DNA of 39,421 nt from an uncultured Nitrosospira sp. (lineage in GTDB: Bacteria; Nitrospirota; Nitrospiria; Nitrospirales; Nitrospiraceae): the NCBI GenBank assembly GCA_900696515.1, contig CAADGK010000028.1, forward strand, positions 1-39,421. Reading direction: 5' to 3'. Below the pieces are notes generated by a model, which did no database searches, was not told the DNA's origin, and was given only the letters and a program-made list of their open reading frames with translations. The translations under genes were made by a program, and so were the position numbers. Shown here piece after piece: positions 15,665 through 24,660 of the stretch (its first letter is position 1; each line of letters begins with the position of its first letter).

Positions 15665-16115
15665 GGCTTCCTGTACCGAGAGTCATGGGCAAGAGTCAAT
15701 GGTTCTGGAAGAGTCGTTGTCTATGTTTGATTAGGGTATTTGGCGGGACAATTCATAGATCTCGATGGGAGAGTGAGATGATCTCTGTTGAACTCCCATG
15801 ATGCAGGTGATTCCCAGATAATTTGGCCATGTATAGTCGTGCTGGATCGTACGAGAATCAAGCAAGCAAACGATGATGTCATTGTAAGGTAAGTCCGAAA
15901 TCCGTCTTGCAATCCTTTAAAGGAATCGATATATATAAAAAGATTTTGATCAAGAAAGTTTGCCCAATCTAAGGCCGGGCACCAGTTCCGAATGCTGTCT
16001 GTGAATTAAGCCATCTAGAGATGGGTGTCGTGTTGTGCGACCACAAACTGTGTTGCGAAATGAGGTATAGGGGTTGATTTGTGTCTGACACACTGATGCA
16101 TGGGAGGGTCAATGT
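15665..16115. other. Divergent AT-rich regulatory region upstream of the second oxidase gene
   Basis: 451 bases without a supportable gene. It contains the perfect palindrome TCCTTTAAAGGA at 15913-15924, followed by an AT-rich tract (GATATATATAAAAAGATTTT), which stands out in this GC-rich sequence and could be a promoter or a bend. GGGAGGG lies 7 bases before the oxidase ATG at 16116. No sigma-54 promoter of good quality was seen. Confidence 0.5.
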
Positions 16116-19100
16116 ATGAGTGATTCAAGAAAATGGACGAGGCCGGGAATCTGGGGGTTCGCCGCCAGCCTGATCTTGGCCGGGGCGTTGCCGGCTAGTG
16201 CGATCATGTCGCACGATGCCCATATTGCCAAGGATACGAAGCAGGACCTGGCAAAGCCGGTCCATGCGCAAGCTGGTCCTGTGTTGATGGACAAGATGTC
16301 GAAAGCCGTCGACCAGATCGAGCGGCAGGTTCACAGCAAAGGACCGTTCCAGGGGGCCAGTGCCCATGCGATGCAGCAGGGGGTACTCCTTGTTGCGGAT
16401 GACATGGACAAGGTGAAGGTAACACAGGGCGGACGATGTCCGGCCCATGCGCCGGTTCGGGCCTATGACGTGACGGCGATGAACGTCGAGATCACCGTCA
16501 ATCGGTTCGGCGATTTTTATCCGGGCTTCATGTATGCCCTGACCGAAAATGTTGCGGGCGTGCGTGAGGAAGAAACGAAGAATAGGGCGGCACGGGAGAG
16601 CGAAGATCCGAGCTTTGCCGGTGGTGCAGTGTCGAACGGCCTCCAGGGTGATTTGATTCAGCCATTGGTCATTCGAGCCAACCAGGGCGACTGTCTCCGG
16701 ATCACCCTTCGCAATCAAATCGAAGGTGAGCCGACCAATATGATCATCAACGGCTCGCAATTGCTGGTGGCCAGCAACGGCAAACCGGCGACAGCCAACA
16801 ATCCGGATGCATTGGTGGCGTCAGGCAAGACGGGTGAATTTGAGTGGTATATCCAGCCAGATACACAAGAGGGTGGCCATGCCTTCCATAGCCATGCCTC
16901 ACGAGATCAGTATTCGCTCGGTCTATTGGGGTCGCTCGTGGTGGAGCCTCGCGGCTCTCATTTCTTGAGCCCCTTTACCGGCGAGGAAATGAAGAGTGGC
17001 TGGGAAGCCATCATTGACGTGGACAAGGGATCGGACTTCCGGGAGTTCGTGATTTTTTATCACGAAGCCGGTGACGAGACGTTCCGCCTCCTGAACCGCA
17101 AGGGCGATATGCTCCCGCAGCGCGATGCGCATACCGATACCTATCGGCCGGCCGCTCGGTTGCTCAACTATCGCAGCGAGCCGCATGGCACCCGGTTGGA
17201 AATGCAAGAGCATCTGGTTGGTTTTGCCGATGAATCGCAGGGCTATGGGTCCTATACGTTCGGTGACCCAGCCACGACGATTCCGCGTTCCTACCTTGGT
17301 GATCCCGCGAAGTTTCGGATGGTTGGTGGATCAGAAATTGTCCACTCTCACCATCTACACGGTGGGTCGATCCGTTGGGCCAGACAGCCTGGAACCAGCA
17401 AGCTGGATCCGACGTTGTCAAAGAACGGTCCAGTCAAGTTTCCGATGATCAACGACACATCTGATCGTCTGGACGTGCAATCAATCGGACCGTCCGAGAT
17501 CTATGATGAAGTGATCGAGGGTGGATCCGGCGGGTTGCAATCGCTGGCCGGAGAATTTGTGTTCCATTGCCATATCCCGCAGCACTACGTGACGGGTATG
17601 TGGGGCTTCTGGCGGGTCTACAATACGCTGCAACAGCCTGGCTTCCAAACCGATGTCATGAAGGCACTGGTGGAATTGCCGGATCGAAAGGGCAAGATTA
17701 AGCCTGCTGTCAGCTCCGATAAGTTGGTCGGCACCACGGTTGATTGGTACGGCGGGAAGAAGTGGGAAATCACAAAGGATAAGACGGATTGGAAAGCCAA
17801 TCCTGTTAAGGTTTCCATCAAGGATTGGGTTGAGTACATGCTTCCGCCTCAGGGATTGCCTGGGAAGACGGAAGATCAGGTGAAGCAAGCGCAGGCGAAT
17901 GATCCGACGGTGGTGAATTGGAAGTGGGAGGGTGCCTTGGCTCTCAATGAGCCGGAAACTCCTCACAAGTGGGCGGACTATGTGTCGCCGACGCCGTTAA
18001 AGCGGCCTCCGATCACGTTTGATCCCCAGACCGGCAAGTTGGCGTTCCCGTGGCTGCGTCCGCACCTTGGGAAACGTCCGCCGTTTGCTCCGAACCACGG
18101 GGGTGCCCCATGGTTAGAGCCGTTCCATGTGAGGGAGGATGGTACCAAGAGCACTGAGCCGCCGAAGCCCGGTGAACAGGGTCCATGGAGTCTGTGTCCG
18201 GAGAATGCTCCCCGGAAGTTCTTCACGACTCACTCCATCACGTTGCCGATCACGCTGAAACCAGCTACCGCTAACTCTGCGGCGTTGGTCGATCCAATCG
18301 GCATGATCTATGTATTGCATGAAGAGGAAGCAGAAGTTCGGAGCAACCCAAAGAAGCAAGTACCGTTGGTCATTCGCGGTAACGTCTACGATTGCGTGGA
18401 CGTGATCTTTAAAAATGAAATTCCGGACGATGCGCGGACCGGTTGGTCCAACAAGATCAATCTTCACCCGCACTTCTTCCAGTTCGATACGAGCGCGTCC
18501 GATGGTCCAACCATCGGCTTCTCCTATGACATGTCCCTCAGGGCCTTCACGATGCTGAAGGATCCACAACCGGATAAGGGCATGCCCTTGCCGGGGAACA
18601 CGGTCCAAACGGCGGATTCCAAGGCCGGGGCCCGTAGCATCACCGTGGCGGATTCCTCCAAGTTCCATGTGAACATCGAACTTGGAATCGGCATGGATGA
18701 CCCGAAGTATTTTGAAGTGGCTCGGATCAAGGCCATCAACGGGAAGAACATTACGTTTGATGCGCCGTTGAAGTACGCACACAAGAAGAACGACATTGCC
18801 AGCGTGGAATTCATTCGTGAGCGTTGGTACGTCGATGTGGATCTTGGAACGGTGTATTGGCATGATCACGTGTTCGGTACGGACACGTGGGGCCATGGGC
18901 TTTTCTCGGCGTTCATCACGGAGCCGCCCCGGTCGACCTATCATGATCCGGTCACCGGTAAAGAGATCCGGAGTGGTCCCGTCGCGGACATCCACACGTT
19001 GGAGCCGGTCTCGGCCCATATTCGTGGAAGTTTCCGTGAAGTCATGATGCACATCATGGACAGCAATGCCAGAACGGCGGAGCTGATCACGACCGACAAT

Positions 19101-20855
19101 CCTCAGGCGAGGATTGGAGCGGTCACGGTGGACGGGCCGCCGTCGCACCAGTTCCCTGAGAAAATCAACAAGTCTCCGATGTGGTTCTTGAACGGTGGTG
19201 AAGCCACGACCGGCAGCGGCTACAGCATGCGTGTTGAGCCGTTGAGCGTGCGTCTCGCCAACAATCCGGACCCGTCGAAGCTGTTCGTCTCGGGAATTCA
19301 CGGTGATCCAGGGACTCCGTTGCTGCGGGCGTATCTCGGTGACCCGATTCTTGTTCGGGCACTGGTCGGCTCAGCCAATGAAGTCCATACGTGGCATGTC
19401 ACCGGGCACTGGTTCCCCATGGAACGGTACGCCAAGGATGCGATGCCCCGTAGCACTGTGCACCTCGTGATCGGTGAACGGTACGATCCGGCCATTCCTG
19501 CAGCCGGCGGACCGCAGAAGCAGGCGGGCGATTACCTCTATTACAGTGGTCGCGCCTCGCACTTTGCGGAAGGCAGCTGGGGTATTTTCCGAGTATTTGA
19601 CGAGTTGCAGGCCGATCTGAAACCGTTGCCGAGTCGGGAGCAAATTCAAAAGTCCGCTCCGTCGGTCTGTCCGGCGGATGCTCCTGTGAAGACCTTCAAT
19701 GTGTCGGCGATCGATCAACAGATCCGGTACCACGATGGAGCGCCGGGTGTGATGGAAGTCGATCTCGAACGTAAAATGGTCTTCGGCAATGAGCAGGGGA
19801 AGATGTACGTCCTCGATGGTGATCGTGGTCGGGTCAAGGCCGGCGAGTTAAAGCCGAGCCCCTTGACGCTGCACGTCAACGTCGGTGATTGCGTGAAGAT
19901 CAATCTGAAGAATGAGATGGCAAAGGAACGAGCCGGATTCCACGTCGATATGATGGCGTTTGACCCGAAGGACTCGTTCGGTGCCAATGTCGGCAATAAT
20001 CCCGGCGACCAAACGGTTGCGCCGGGTCAGAGCAAGACCTACACCTATTATGCCCATCCGGAGTACGGAGAGTTGGCCGCACTCATTCAGGACTGGGGCA
20101 ATGTGGTGGAAAACCCGCGCAATGGGTTGTTCGGATCCATCATTGTGGGTCCGAAGGGTTCACGGTATCGTGATCCGGTGACCGGTGAGGATGTGACGAT
20201 GAAGAGCAGTTGGCGCGCCGACGTGCTCGTTGATCGGACCATCTCCGGCCAGGAGAACCGGAAGAACTATCGTGACTTCTCGTTGATGTTCCAAGACGAG
20301 GATAACATCGTCGGTGTGAGCTTCATGCCCTACATTCAGCAAGTGGCCGGTATTACGGCGGTGAACTACCGTTCGGAACCGACCGCGTGGCGGATGGAAA
20401 AGGGCTGCGATATCCCCGAGGTCTTTGCCTGTGTGAAGGCCGGGGAGACGCCGTCGACTCCGTTGCTCCAGGCTCATGTCGGTGATCCAGTGGCGGTTCA
20501 CGTCCTGGGTGCCTTCAGCGAGCAGGTGCAGCTGTTCACGATCGACGGTCATGAATGGCCGCACGAGCCGTACATGCAGGGTGCCGATCAGGTCAGCACC
20601 ATGGAGTTCGGCGGGTCTGAGATCATCAATGCCCACTTAACTGGTGGCGCGGGCGGTCCTAACCGGATCGTCGGTGACTATATCTGGAAGAATCAGCGTC
20701 CGGCATACGCCAACGCCGGCCAGTGGGGCCTCTTCCGGGTGCTTCCGACGGACGATCAACGGATTAAGCCGTTGACGCCGCAGGTGCCTCCAACCAAGAC
20801 CGCCAAGCAGAATGGGAAGGCAAAAGCCTCTCCCGCTTCGCTGAGCGTCAAGTAG
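16116..20855 (+). CDS. Giant secreted multicopper oxidase, three cupredoxin pairs (copy 2)
   Basis: 1579 residues, the same length as copy 1 and alignable with it over almost the whole protein. GGGAGGG 7 bases before the ATG and a clean signal peptide (cleavage near PASA) support the start. Copper motifs: HAFHSH (His255, His258, His260) in domain 1; HSHHLHG (410-416) and HCHIPQHYVTGM (His484, Cys485, His486, His490, Met495) in domain 2; HPH (784-786) and HDH (916-918) in domain 3; HTWHVTGH (1091-1098) in domain 4. Domains 5-6 have lost the ligands. An inserted beta-module (about 830-890, with AGARSITVADSSKFHV) sits between the HPH and HDH motifs. It should act in the periplasm or at the outer surface. 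The substrate is unknown; metal or phenol oxidation is possible. Confidence 0.9.
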   Translation: MSDSRKWTRPGIWGFAASLILAGALPASAIMSHDAHIAKDTKQDLAKPVHAQAGPVLMDKMSKAVDQIERQVHSKGPFQGASAHAMQQGVLLVADDMDKVKVTQGGRCPAHAPVRAYDVTAMNVEITVNRFGDFYPGFMYALTENVAGVREEETKNRAARESEDPSFAGGAVSNGLQGDLIQPLVIRANQGDCLRITLRNQIEGEPTNMIINGSQLLVASNGKPATANNPDALVASGKTGEFEWYIQPDTQEGGHAFHSHASRDQYSLGLLGSLVVEPRGSHFLSPFTGEEMKSGWEAIIDVDKGSDFREFVIFYHEAGDETFRLLNRKGDMLPQRDAHTDTYRPAARLLNYRSEPHGTRLEMQEHLVGFADESQGYGSYTFGDPATTIPRSYLGDPAKFRMVGGSEIVHSHHLHGGSIRWARQPGTSKLDPTLSKNGPVKFPMINDTSDRLDVQSIGPSEIYDEVIEGGSGGLQSLAGEFVFHCHIPQHYVTGMWGFWRVYNTLQQPGFQTDVMKALVELPDRKGKIKPAVSSDKLVGTTVDWYGGKKWEITKDKTDWKANPVKVSIKDWVEYMLPPQGLPGKTEDQVKQAQANDPTVVNWKWEGALALNEPETPHKWADYVSPTPLKRPPITFDPQTGKLAFPWLRPHLGKRPPFAPNHGGAPWLEPFHVREDGTKSTEPPKPGEQGPWSLCPENAPRKFFTTHSITLPITLKPATANSAALVDPIGMIYVLHEEEAEVRSNPKKQVPLVIRGNVYDCVDVIFKNEIPDDARTGWSNKINLHPHFFQFDTSASDGPTIGFSYDMSLRAFTMLKDPQPDKGMPLPGNTVQTADSKAGARSITVADSSKFHVNIELGIGMDDPKYFEVARIKAINGKNITFDAPLKYAHKKNDIASVEFIRERWYVDVDLGTVYWHDHVFGTDTWGHGLFSAFITEPPRSTYHDPVTGKEIRSGPVADIHTLEPVSAHIRGSFREVMMHIMDSNARTAELITTDNPQARIGAVTVDGPPSHQFPEKINKSPMWFLNGGEATTGSGYSMRVEPLSVRLANNPDPSKLFVSGIHGDPGTPLLRAYLGDPILVRALVGSANEVHTWHVTGHWFPMERYAKDAMPRSTVHLVIGERYDPAIPAAGGPQKQAGDYLYYSGRASHFAEGSWGIFRVFDELQADLKPLPSREQIQKSAPSVCPADAPVKTFNVSAIDQQIRYHDGAPGVMEVDLERKMVFGNEQGKMYVLDGDRGRVKAGELKPSPLTLHVNVGDCVKINLKNEMAKERAGFHVDMMAFDPKDSFGANVGNNPGDQTVAPGQSKTYTYYAHPEYGELAALIQDWGNVVENPRNGLFGSIIVGPKGSRYRDPVTGEDVTMKSSWRADVLVDRTISGQENRKNYRDFSLMFQDEDNIVGVSFMPYIQQVAGITAVNYRSEPTAWRMEKGCDIPEVFACVKAGETPSTPLLQAHVGDPVAVHVLGAFSEQVQLFTIDGHEWPHEPYMQGADQVSTMEFGGSEIINAHLTGGAGGPNRIVGDYIWKNQRPAYANAGQWGLFRVLPTDDQRIKPLTPQVPPTKTAKQNGKAKASPASLSVK

Positions 20856-20867
20856 GATAAGTCCGGT

Positions 20868-20895
20868 GGCGTACCCGCTTGATCGCGGGTACGCC
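20868..20895 (+). terminator. Hairpin behind the second oxidase gene
   Basis: GGCGTACCCGC and GCGGGTACGCC pair perfectly (11 bp) around TTGATC, 12 bases after the stop. There is no T-run after it, so it may be a 3'-end stabiliser or a factor-assisted terminator. Confidence 0.55.
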
Positions 20896-21020
20896 GCTCC
20901 TACCGCACGGCCTCCGGATTATTCCCTCACGAGAGTATGTTTCCCGAAATCATTCTTCCGGCGCGTTGAGTTATAATGATCTTGCTCAAGCGCGTACCGT
21001 TTCTTCCAGAGGAATAGCCT

Positions 21021-21536
21021 ATGTTCATCCCGTATATCCTCGTGTTTCTTGGTGTGATGTGTCTGGCCGGAGCAGGTGCTGTGCCGGCGGCTGTTGCTGA
21101 GAATGTGTCCGCCCCATCCGTGAGCCGGGTTGAGGTGGTGCTCGCCTATCAGTATCGGACTCGAGAAGCGGAAATAAAAAAAGATTTTCTCCAAGCAGGT
21201 TTGACGAATGTCCACTTCCAGTATGCCAGGATGGGGCAGCCGCCACAGAACATCGGACTGGGCCGAGATGTGCCGGCCGATAAGGCCAGAGAGGCGATTC
21301 GTCTGGCCATTAAATACAATCTCGGTGTCGGCATTTTGCTGCCTGAACGATTGTTTCCTCCCCGGTTCGTCACGATCGCGTCGTCCAACTATGACGACAC
21401 CGTCGAATATCACATTACGCAGGATACGCTTTCAAAACTCCAGGATCCCGCGCTGAGCACAGAGGCGTTTCACGGACTCTATCGAGACCTCACGTCGGCT
21501 GTCATCGATCCGAAAGCTCCGAAAACACGGTACTGA
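21021..21536 (+). CDS. Secreted protein of unknown function
   Basis: 171 residues. AGAGGAA lies 7 bases before the ATG. A signal peptide (MFIPYILVFLGVMCLAGAGA, cleavage near AVAEN) is followed by a mixed alpha/beta region with YQYRTREAEIKKDFLQAG and a C-terminal helical part. I do not recognise the family. There is no cysteine in the mature part and no obvious metal motif. It follows the second oxidase gene in the same direction, 165 bases behind it and past a hairpin, so cotranscription is uncertain. Confidence 0.65.
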   Translation: MFIPYILVFLGVMCLAGAGAVPAAVAENVSAPSVSRVEVVLAYQYRTREAEIKKDFLQAGLTNVHFQYARMGQPPQNIGLGRDVPADKAREAIRLAIKYNLGVGILLPERLFPPRFVTIASSNYDDTVEYHITQDTLSKLQDPALSTEAFHGLYRDLTSAVIDPKAPKTRY

Positions 21537-22079
21537 GTAGTGAATATAAATGGGAGTGCCGTGGAGGCGTCTGGCCGGCGAGGGGATCTGACCGCGATCA
21601 TGCTGTGAGAGTGCATTCCCTCACGCGAGCGAGCCGGTGAGCCGGAATGGTCGGTCTGTATGGTTACTCTGACCATGTCTCGCCGCGATCCCATTCAGGT
21701 CCACCAAACTCTGTCATTGGAATGACTCCTAGCAGAATGCTGAAAAAGTCCTCCAGCGGCGTTCCCTGCCTTCGCCGGAGCGGCTTCGCGCAGGCAGGTC
21801 GCCTCACTCAGACGCTCAACGTACCGAAGCGTACGCCTCGCCCCTTCGTTCGCTGCGGCCTTGCTGGACGGCCTTGTTGAGCATTCTGGGGTGTTGCGTG
21901 CCACGGTTCTTTCTCTCATCGTACAACGGTGTGCGAAGCCGAAACCGAGGTTTTCAGCAAACTGCTAGAGCGTGGCAGTCTGATTGGTTCAGAGGATAGC
22001 GTGGAGTGATGCAGTCGATACTGATGAGGTTCTGACCCTGTGCCGCAACGCTGGTTGAGGCCTGGATGGAGGAGAGACG
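21537..22079. other. 543-base gene-free region
   Basis: No supportable coding sequence. It holds the palindromic element at 21733-21888. GGAGGAGAG precedes the next gene's ATG at 22080. The remaining sequence shows no promoter or RNA gene that I can identify. Confidence 0.5.
21733..21888. repeat. Palindromic intergenic element with terminal inverted repeats (copy B)
   Basis: The ends CAGAATGCTGAAAAAGTCC and GGCCTTGTTGAGCATTCTG are imperfect inverted repeats. The core contains CTCAACGTACC, GTACGCCTCG, CCCTTCGTTCGCTGCGGCC and TTGCTGGAC, matching copy A at 13991-14116. Copy B has about 30 extra bases forming a second small hairpin (CCTGC ... GCAGG). The family is non-coding. It may be a small non-autonomous mobile element or a REP-like palindrome. 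Confidence 0.78.
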
Positions 22080-22706
22080 ATGAAAATCGCGGTTCTTGGT
22101 GCTTCCGCGGGGATAGGGCTTCAGTGTGTGCAGCTTGCATTGCAGAAAGGGCATCAGGTCACGACCCTTTCGCGTCGGGTTGTGCCGATTCCGGATCAGG
22201 CCAATCTGAAACGAATACAGGGGAGTGCAACAGACGTACATGCCGTTCGAACGGCAATGGAGGGAGCTGAGGCCACATTGGTGACTCTTGGTACGAAGAG
22301 TCCCCTGCCGACTACAATGTTCTCAGACTCTTCTCGTGCCTTGCTTCAAGTGCTGAAAGAAATCGGCTCCTCGCCGACGCTGATCGTCCTCACCGGTTTT
22401 GGAACAGGCGACAGTTGGCGATACAATTCATTTCCCATGAGAATCCTCTTTACGTTGGTGCTCAAGCAGGTCTATGTAGACAAGGGGCTACAGGAGCAGG
22501 TGATTGCCACCGGATATCCTCGATGGGAAATGGTGCGGCCGGGTCGGCTCACCAACGGCAGCCTGACCGGGCGCTATCGTGTTCTCGATACACTTACGGA
22601 TGGTATGAAGGTGGGCGCCATTTCCCGTGCCGATGTGGCCCATTTTCTGGTGGCTCAGGCTGAGCAACCGACTTACCTCGGCAAACACCCCGCACTGACT
22701 TACTAA
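22080..22706 (+). CDS. NAD(P)-binding Rossmann protein of the atypical SDR / NmrA type
   Basis: 208 residues. The N-terminus MKIAVLGASAGIGLQCVQLA carries the dinucleotide-binding glycine pattern (GASAGIG), followed by an SRR basic segment that would favour NADP. A later strand (LIVLTGFGTGDS) and a region WEMVRPGRLTNG fit NAD(P)H-binding, biliverdin-reductase-like or NmrA-like proteins. The canonical YxxxK of classical SDRs is not evident. GGAGGAGAG supports the ATG. The substrate is unknown and the neighbours do not help. Confidence 0.78.
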   Translation: MKIAVLGASAGIGLQCVQLALQKGHQVTTLSRRVVPIPDQANLKRIQGSATDVHAVRTAMEGAEATLVTLGTKSPLPTTMFSDSSRALLQVLKEIGSSPTLIVLTGFGTGDSWRYNSFPMRILFTLVLKQVYVDKGLQEQVIATGYPRWEMVRPGRLTNGSLTGRYRVLDTLTDGMKVGAISRADVAHFLVAQAEQPTYLGKHPALTY

Positions 22707-22721
22707 TCCGCAGCAGCGGAT

Positions 22722-22883
22722 CTCGCCCTTCGATGGGACTCAGGGCCGTGAGCTTATCCATCAACGTTGCTCAGGACCGTGAGCCTGCCGAACGGTGAAG
22801 CGTTCTCGATCAACTGTTTCGAGTTTCTGGTTTCATGTTTCAAGTTTTCTGACAACCTGAAACCTTAAACGTGAAACTCAAAA
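22722..22883 (-). repeat. Composite palindromic repeat, GTTTCA family (copy R1, reverse orientation)
   Basis: Read on the minus strand it has a roughly 68-bp imperfect palindrome of degenerate GTTTCA/TGAAAC units. This is followed by AACGCTTCACCGTTCGGCAG and a tail with GGTCCTGAGCAAC and AAGCTCACGGCCCTGAG. The tail matches copy R3 (32332-32510) almost base for base. It lies between convergent genes. Confidence 0.82.
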
Positions 22884-22957
22884 GCGAAGGGACGAACACC
22901 GTACCTCATCGACTGAGTGCAGCGCGGTGTAGGAGAAATGCTCGTGAAGAATGCGCG

Positions 22958-23407
22958 TTAGGAGAAGTGAGTCACGGAGGTCCGTTGTGGAACGATCCGT
23001 CCTTCTTCGAGATCTTGTAAGTCGGACCATGCGGTGATATCGGTGCGGGACAGGTCAATGGCATCGAGGTATTTCTTGAACTTTGCCGCACTTTCTGGAG
23101 AACTCGGTCCCCGCGCCAACAGCTGTTGATTCCAGTCTTCTAATTCTTCCGGCCGGTGGGGTTGCGCATGCCGGTGAAACCACGCCAGGATCCCCTCGTC
23201 CGTCGCATTGGCCTTCACGGCGGCTGTAAATTGGTCGCTGGTGATCCCGGCGAACTCCAACAGCCGTTCATCCATCGGGCAGGGATAGAGATACTCGCCT
23301 TCCGTCCCGGCTAGAACGGCTCGGCACTTGTCGATCATACGCCCGAGATGGGCGTACCCCCCCAGCCTCACCTTCATGCTGCGGGGGAACTCTGTTCGCA
23401 AGTCCAT
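22958..23407 (-). CDS. DUF5069 family protein
   Basis: 149 residues. The opening LRTEFPRSMKVRLGGYAHLG, then RMIDKCRA, GEYLYPCPMDERLLEF and the middle FHRHAQPHRPEELEDWN, are characteristic of the DUF5069 family, whose function is not known to me. It appears soluble and cytoplasmic. Its start lies 2 bases beyond the stop of the DUF3386 gene and has no good ribosome site, so it is probably translated by coupling. Confidence 0.82.
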   Translation of the reverse strand: MDLRTEFPRSMKVRLGGYAHLGRMIDKCRAVLAGTEGEYLYPCPMDERLLEFAGITSDQFTAAVKANATDEGILAWFHRHAQPHRPEELEDWNQQLLARGPSSPESAAKFKKYLDAIDLSRTDITAWSDLQDLEEGRIVPQRTSVTHFS

Positions 23408-23409
23408 CG

Positions 23410-24081
23410 TTAGAGCAGACTGTGGTTCGTGAAGTTCAGATATTTCACCACAACCTGCTTGCCTTCATAGGTGATGATCCGTCTGGTGGCCGGCAGGTCA
23501 CAGGCTCCGATCCGGATGTGGGTGTCGGTGAAGCTCTCCACATTGGTCAACGTGCCGTCTGTCGGTGAGTAGTAGTAGACGGTGTATTTGGTCGTGAGGT
23601 TTTTCTGGTCCTGCGTGACGGCACTTTCTTCCACATTGATGGTAAAGGCAAACGGGTTCATCCCGGGGTGGGCCATCTTGCGATTGATTTGAGTAATGCG
23701 GCTGTCCTTGAGTCGATAGTAGGAATTGGACCCATGGATCGTGAGCTTGACCCCCAAGGGATGACCATCCTCTTCCATCGTCAGGGCATATTTGCCGTCT
23801 GATTCGTCGAAGCTTCGCGGACCGCGATGGACGGCGATCATGCCAAGCTGTTCCTGTGCCCACTTTTGAATGTCGCCACCACCGAGCTGGACGGACACTT
23901 CCCGTGGGCCTTTGACTATTACCGAACCTGCGGTTTCTTTGCCGTTCACGTTCACGGTAAGGCCGGCGGTAAATCCTTGGAAAGTGTTGGGCCAGCGCGC
24001 GGTTGCCTCAAAGGCGCGACGAAGAAGGTCCCGAGCCCGCGGGTCATCCGCAACGGTCGATGGGTCAGGCCGATGTTCCAT
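23410..24081 (-). CDS. DUF3386 family protein
   Basis: 223 residues. AFEATARWPNTFQGFTAGL at the N-terminus and KYTVYYYSPTDGTLTNVESF near the C-terminus fit the DUF3386 family, best known from cyanobacteria and of unknown role. There is no signal peptide. I chose the ATG at 24081 because AGAGGAG lies 7 bases upstream; a TTG two codons earlier overlaps that site. It forms a tight two-gene unit with the DUF5069 gene. Confidence 0.8.
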   Translation of the reverse strand: MEHRPDPSTVADDPRARDLLRRAFEATARWPNTFQGFTAGLTVNVNGKETAGSVIVKGPREVSVQLGGGDIQKWAQEQLGMIAVHRGPRSFDESDGKYALTMEEDGHPLGVKLTIHGSNSYYRLKDSRITQINRKMAHPGMNPFAFTINVEESAVTQDQKNLTTKYTVYYYSPTDGTLTNVESFTDTHIRIGACDLPATRRIITYEGKQVVVKYLNFTNHSLL

Positions 24082-24298
24082 ATGCAAGCTCCTCTCAGAA
24101 TAGATGGCAGGATCGTGTCGACCAGTTATACCGGGTGACGGCCGTCTTCCTCAAGGGCATTGTTTCTCTCGCGGCGGGCGTTGTTTGAGATTCACAATAC
24201 ACCATCAATTCTGGTATACTCCCTTAATTTCCGTGAGCTTGGATGTTCAAGAATCGGGAGCCTAACCGACCATCGGGTATTGACCAGAGAGGATGGGC

Positions 24299-24646
24299 AT
24301 GGAACGACGAGCTGCTTCGCATACCGAAGAAGAAGAGATGAACCAACGCCGAAAGCTGCTCAGCGCGGCGCGGCGCGGCGACACGAAAGCCATCAGCAAA
24401 CTGTTTGAGTTGTATCAAGTGCGCGTGCTCAACGGAGACCAGTTGGCGAAAGTCAATCGTACCTCCACCTATATGGCTCCGGTGAAAGCCTCCTCGGGGA
24501 GCAAGTCCAAGGCTGCGAACAAGAGCGGCAAAGCGGATCAGGCAAAGGGAGGGAAAAAACCGTCCAAGCCGGCATCGAAGGGTTCGCCCGCAAAGTCTTC
24601 CCCAACGGCGAAAGCAGCCGCCAAGCCCAAGGCAAAGCATAAGTAG
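24299..24646 (+). CDS. Small basic protein with a histone-H1-like lysine/alanine tail
   Basis: 115 residues. The first half (RRKLLSAARRGDTKAISKLF) is an amphipathic helical segment. The second half is almost only K, A, S, P and G (for example AAKPKAKHK), like the low-complexity tails of bacterial H1-like or AlgP proteins. It may bind nucleic acid; no enzyme motif is present. AGAGAGG sits 6 bases before the ATG at 24299; ATGs at 24293 and 24338 are in frame. It converges on the ClpS-like gene with 14 bases between the stops. Confidence 0.65.
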   Translation: MERRAASHTEEEEMNQRRKLLSAARRGDTKAISKLFELYQVRVLNGDQLAKVNRTSTYMAPVKASSGSKSKAANKSGKADQAKGGKKPSKPASKGSPAKSSPTAKAAAKPKAKHK

Positions 24647-24660
24647 GGTGACCCAAAACG

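Noticed and set aside
22816-22883. GTTTCA repeats as a CRISPR array
   Set aside because: Units are short, degenerate and arranged as inverted arms without regular unique spacers, and no cas genes are present.
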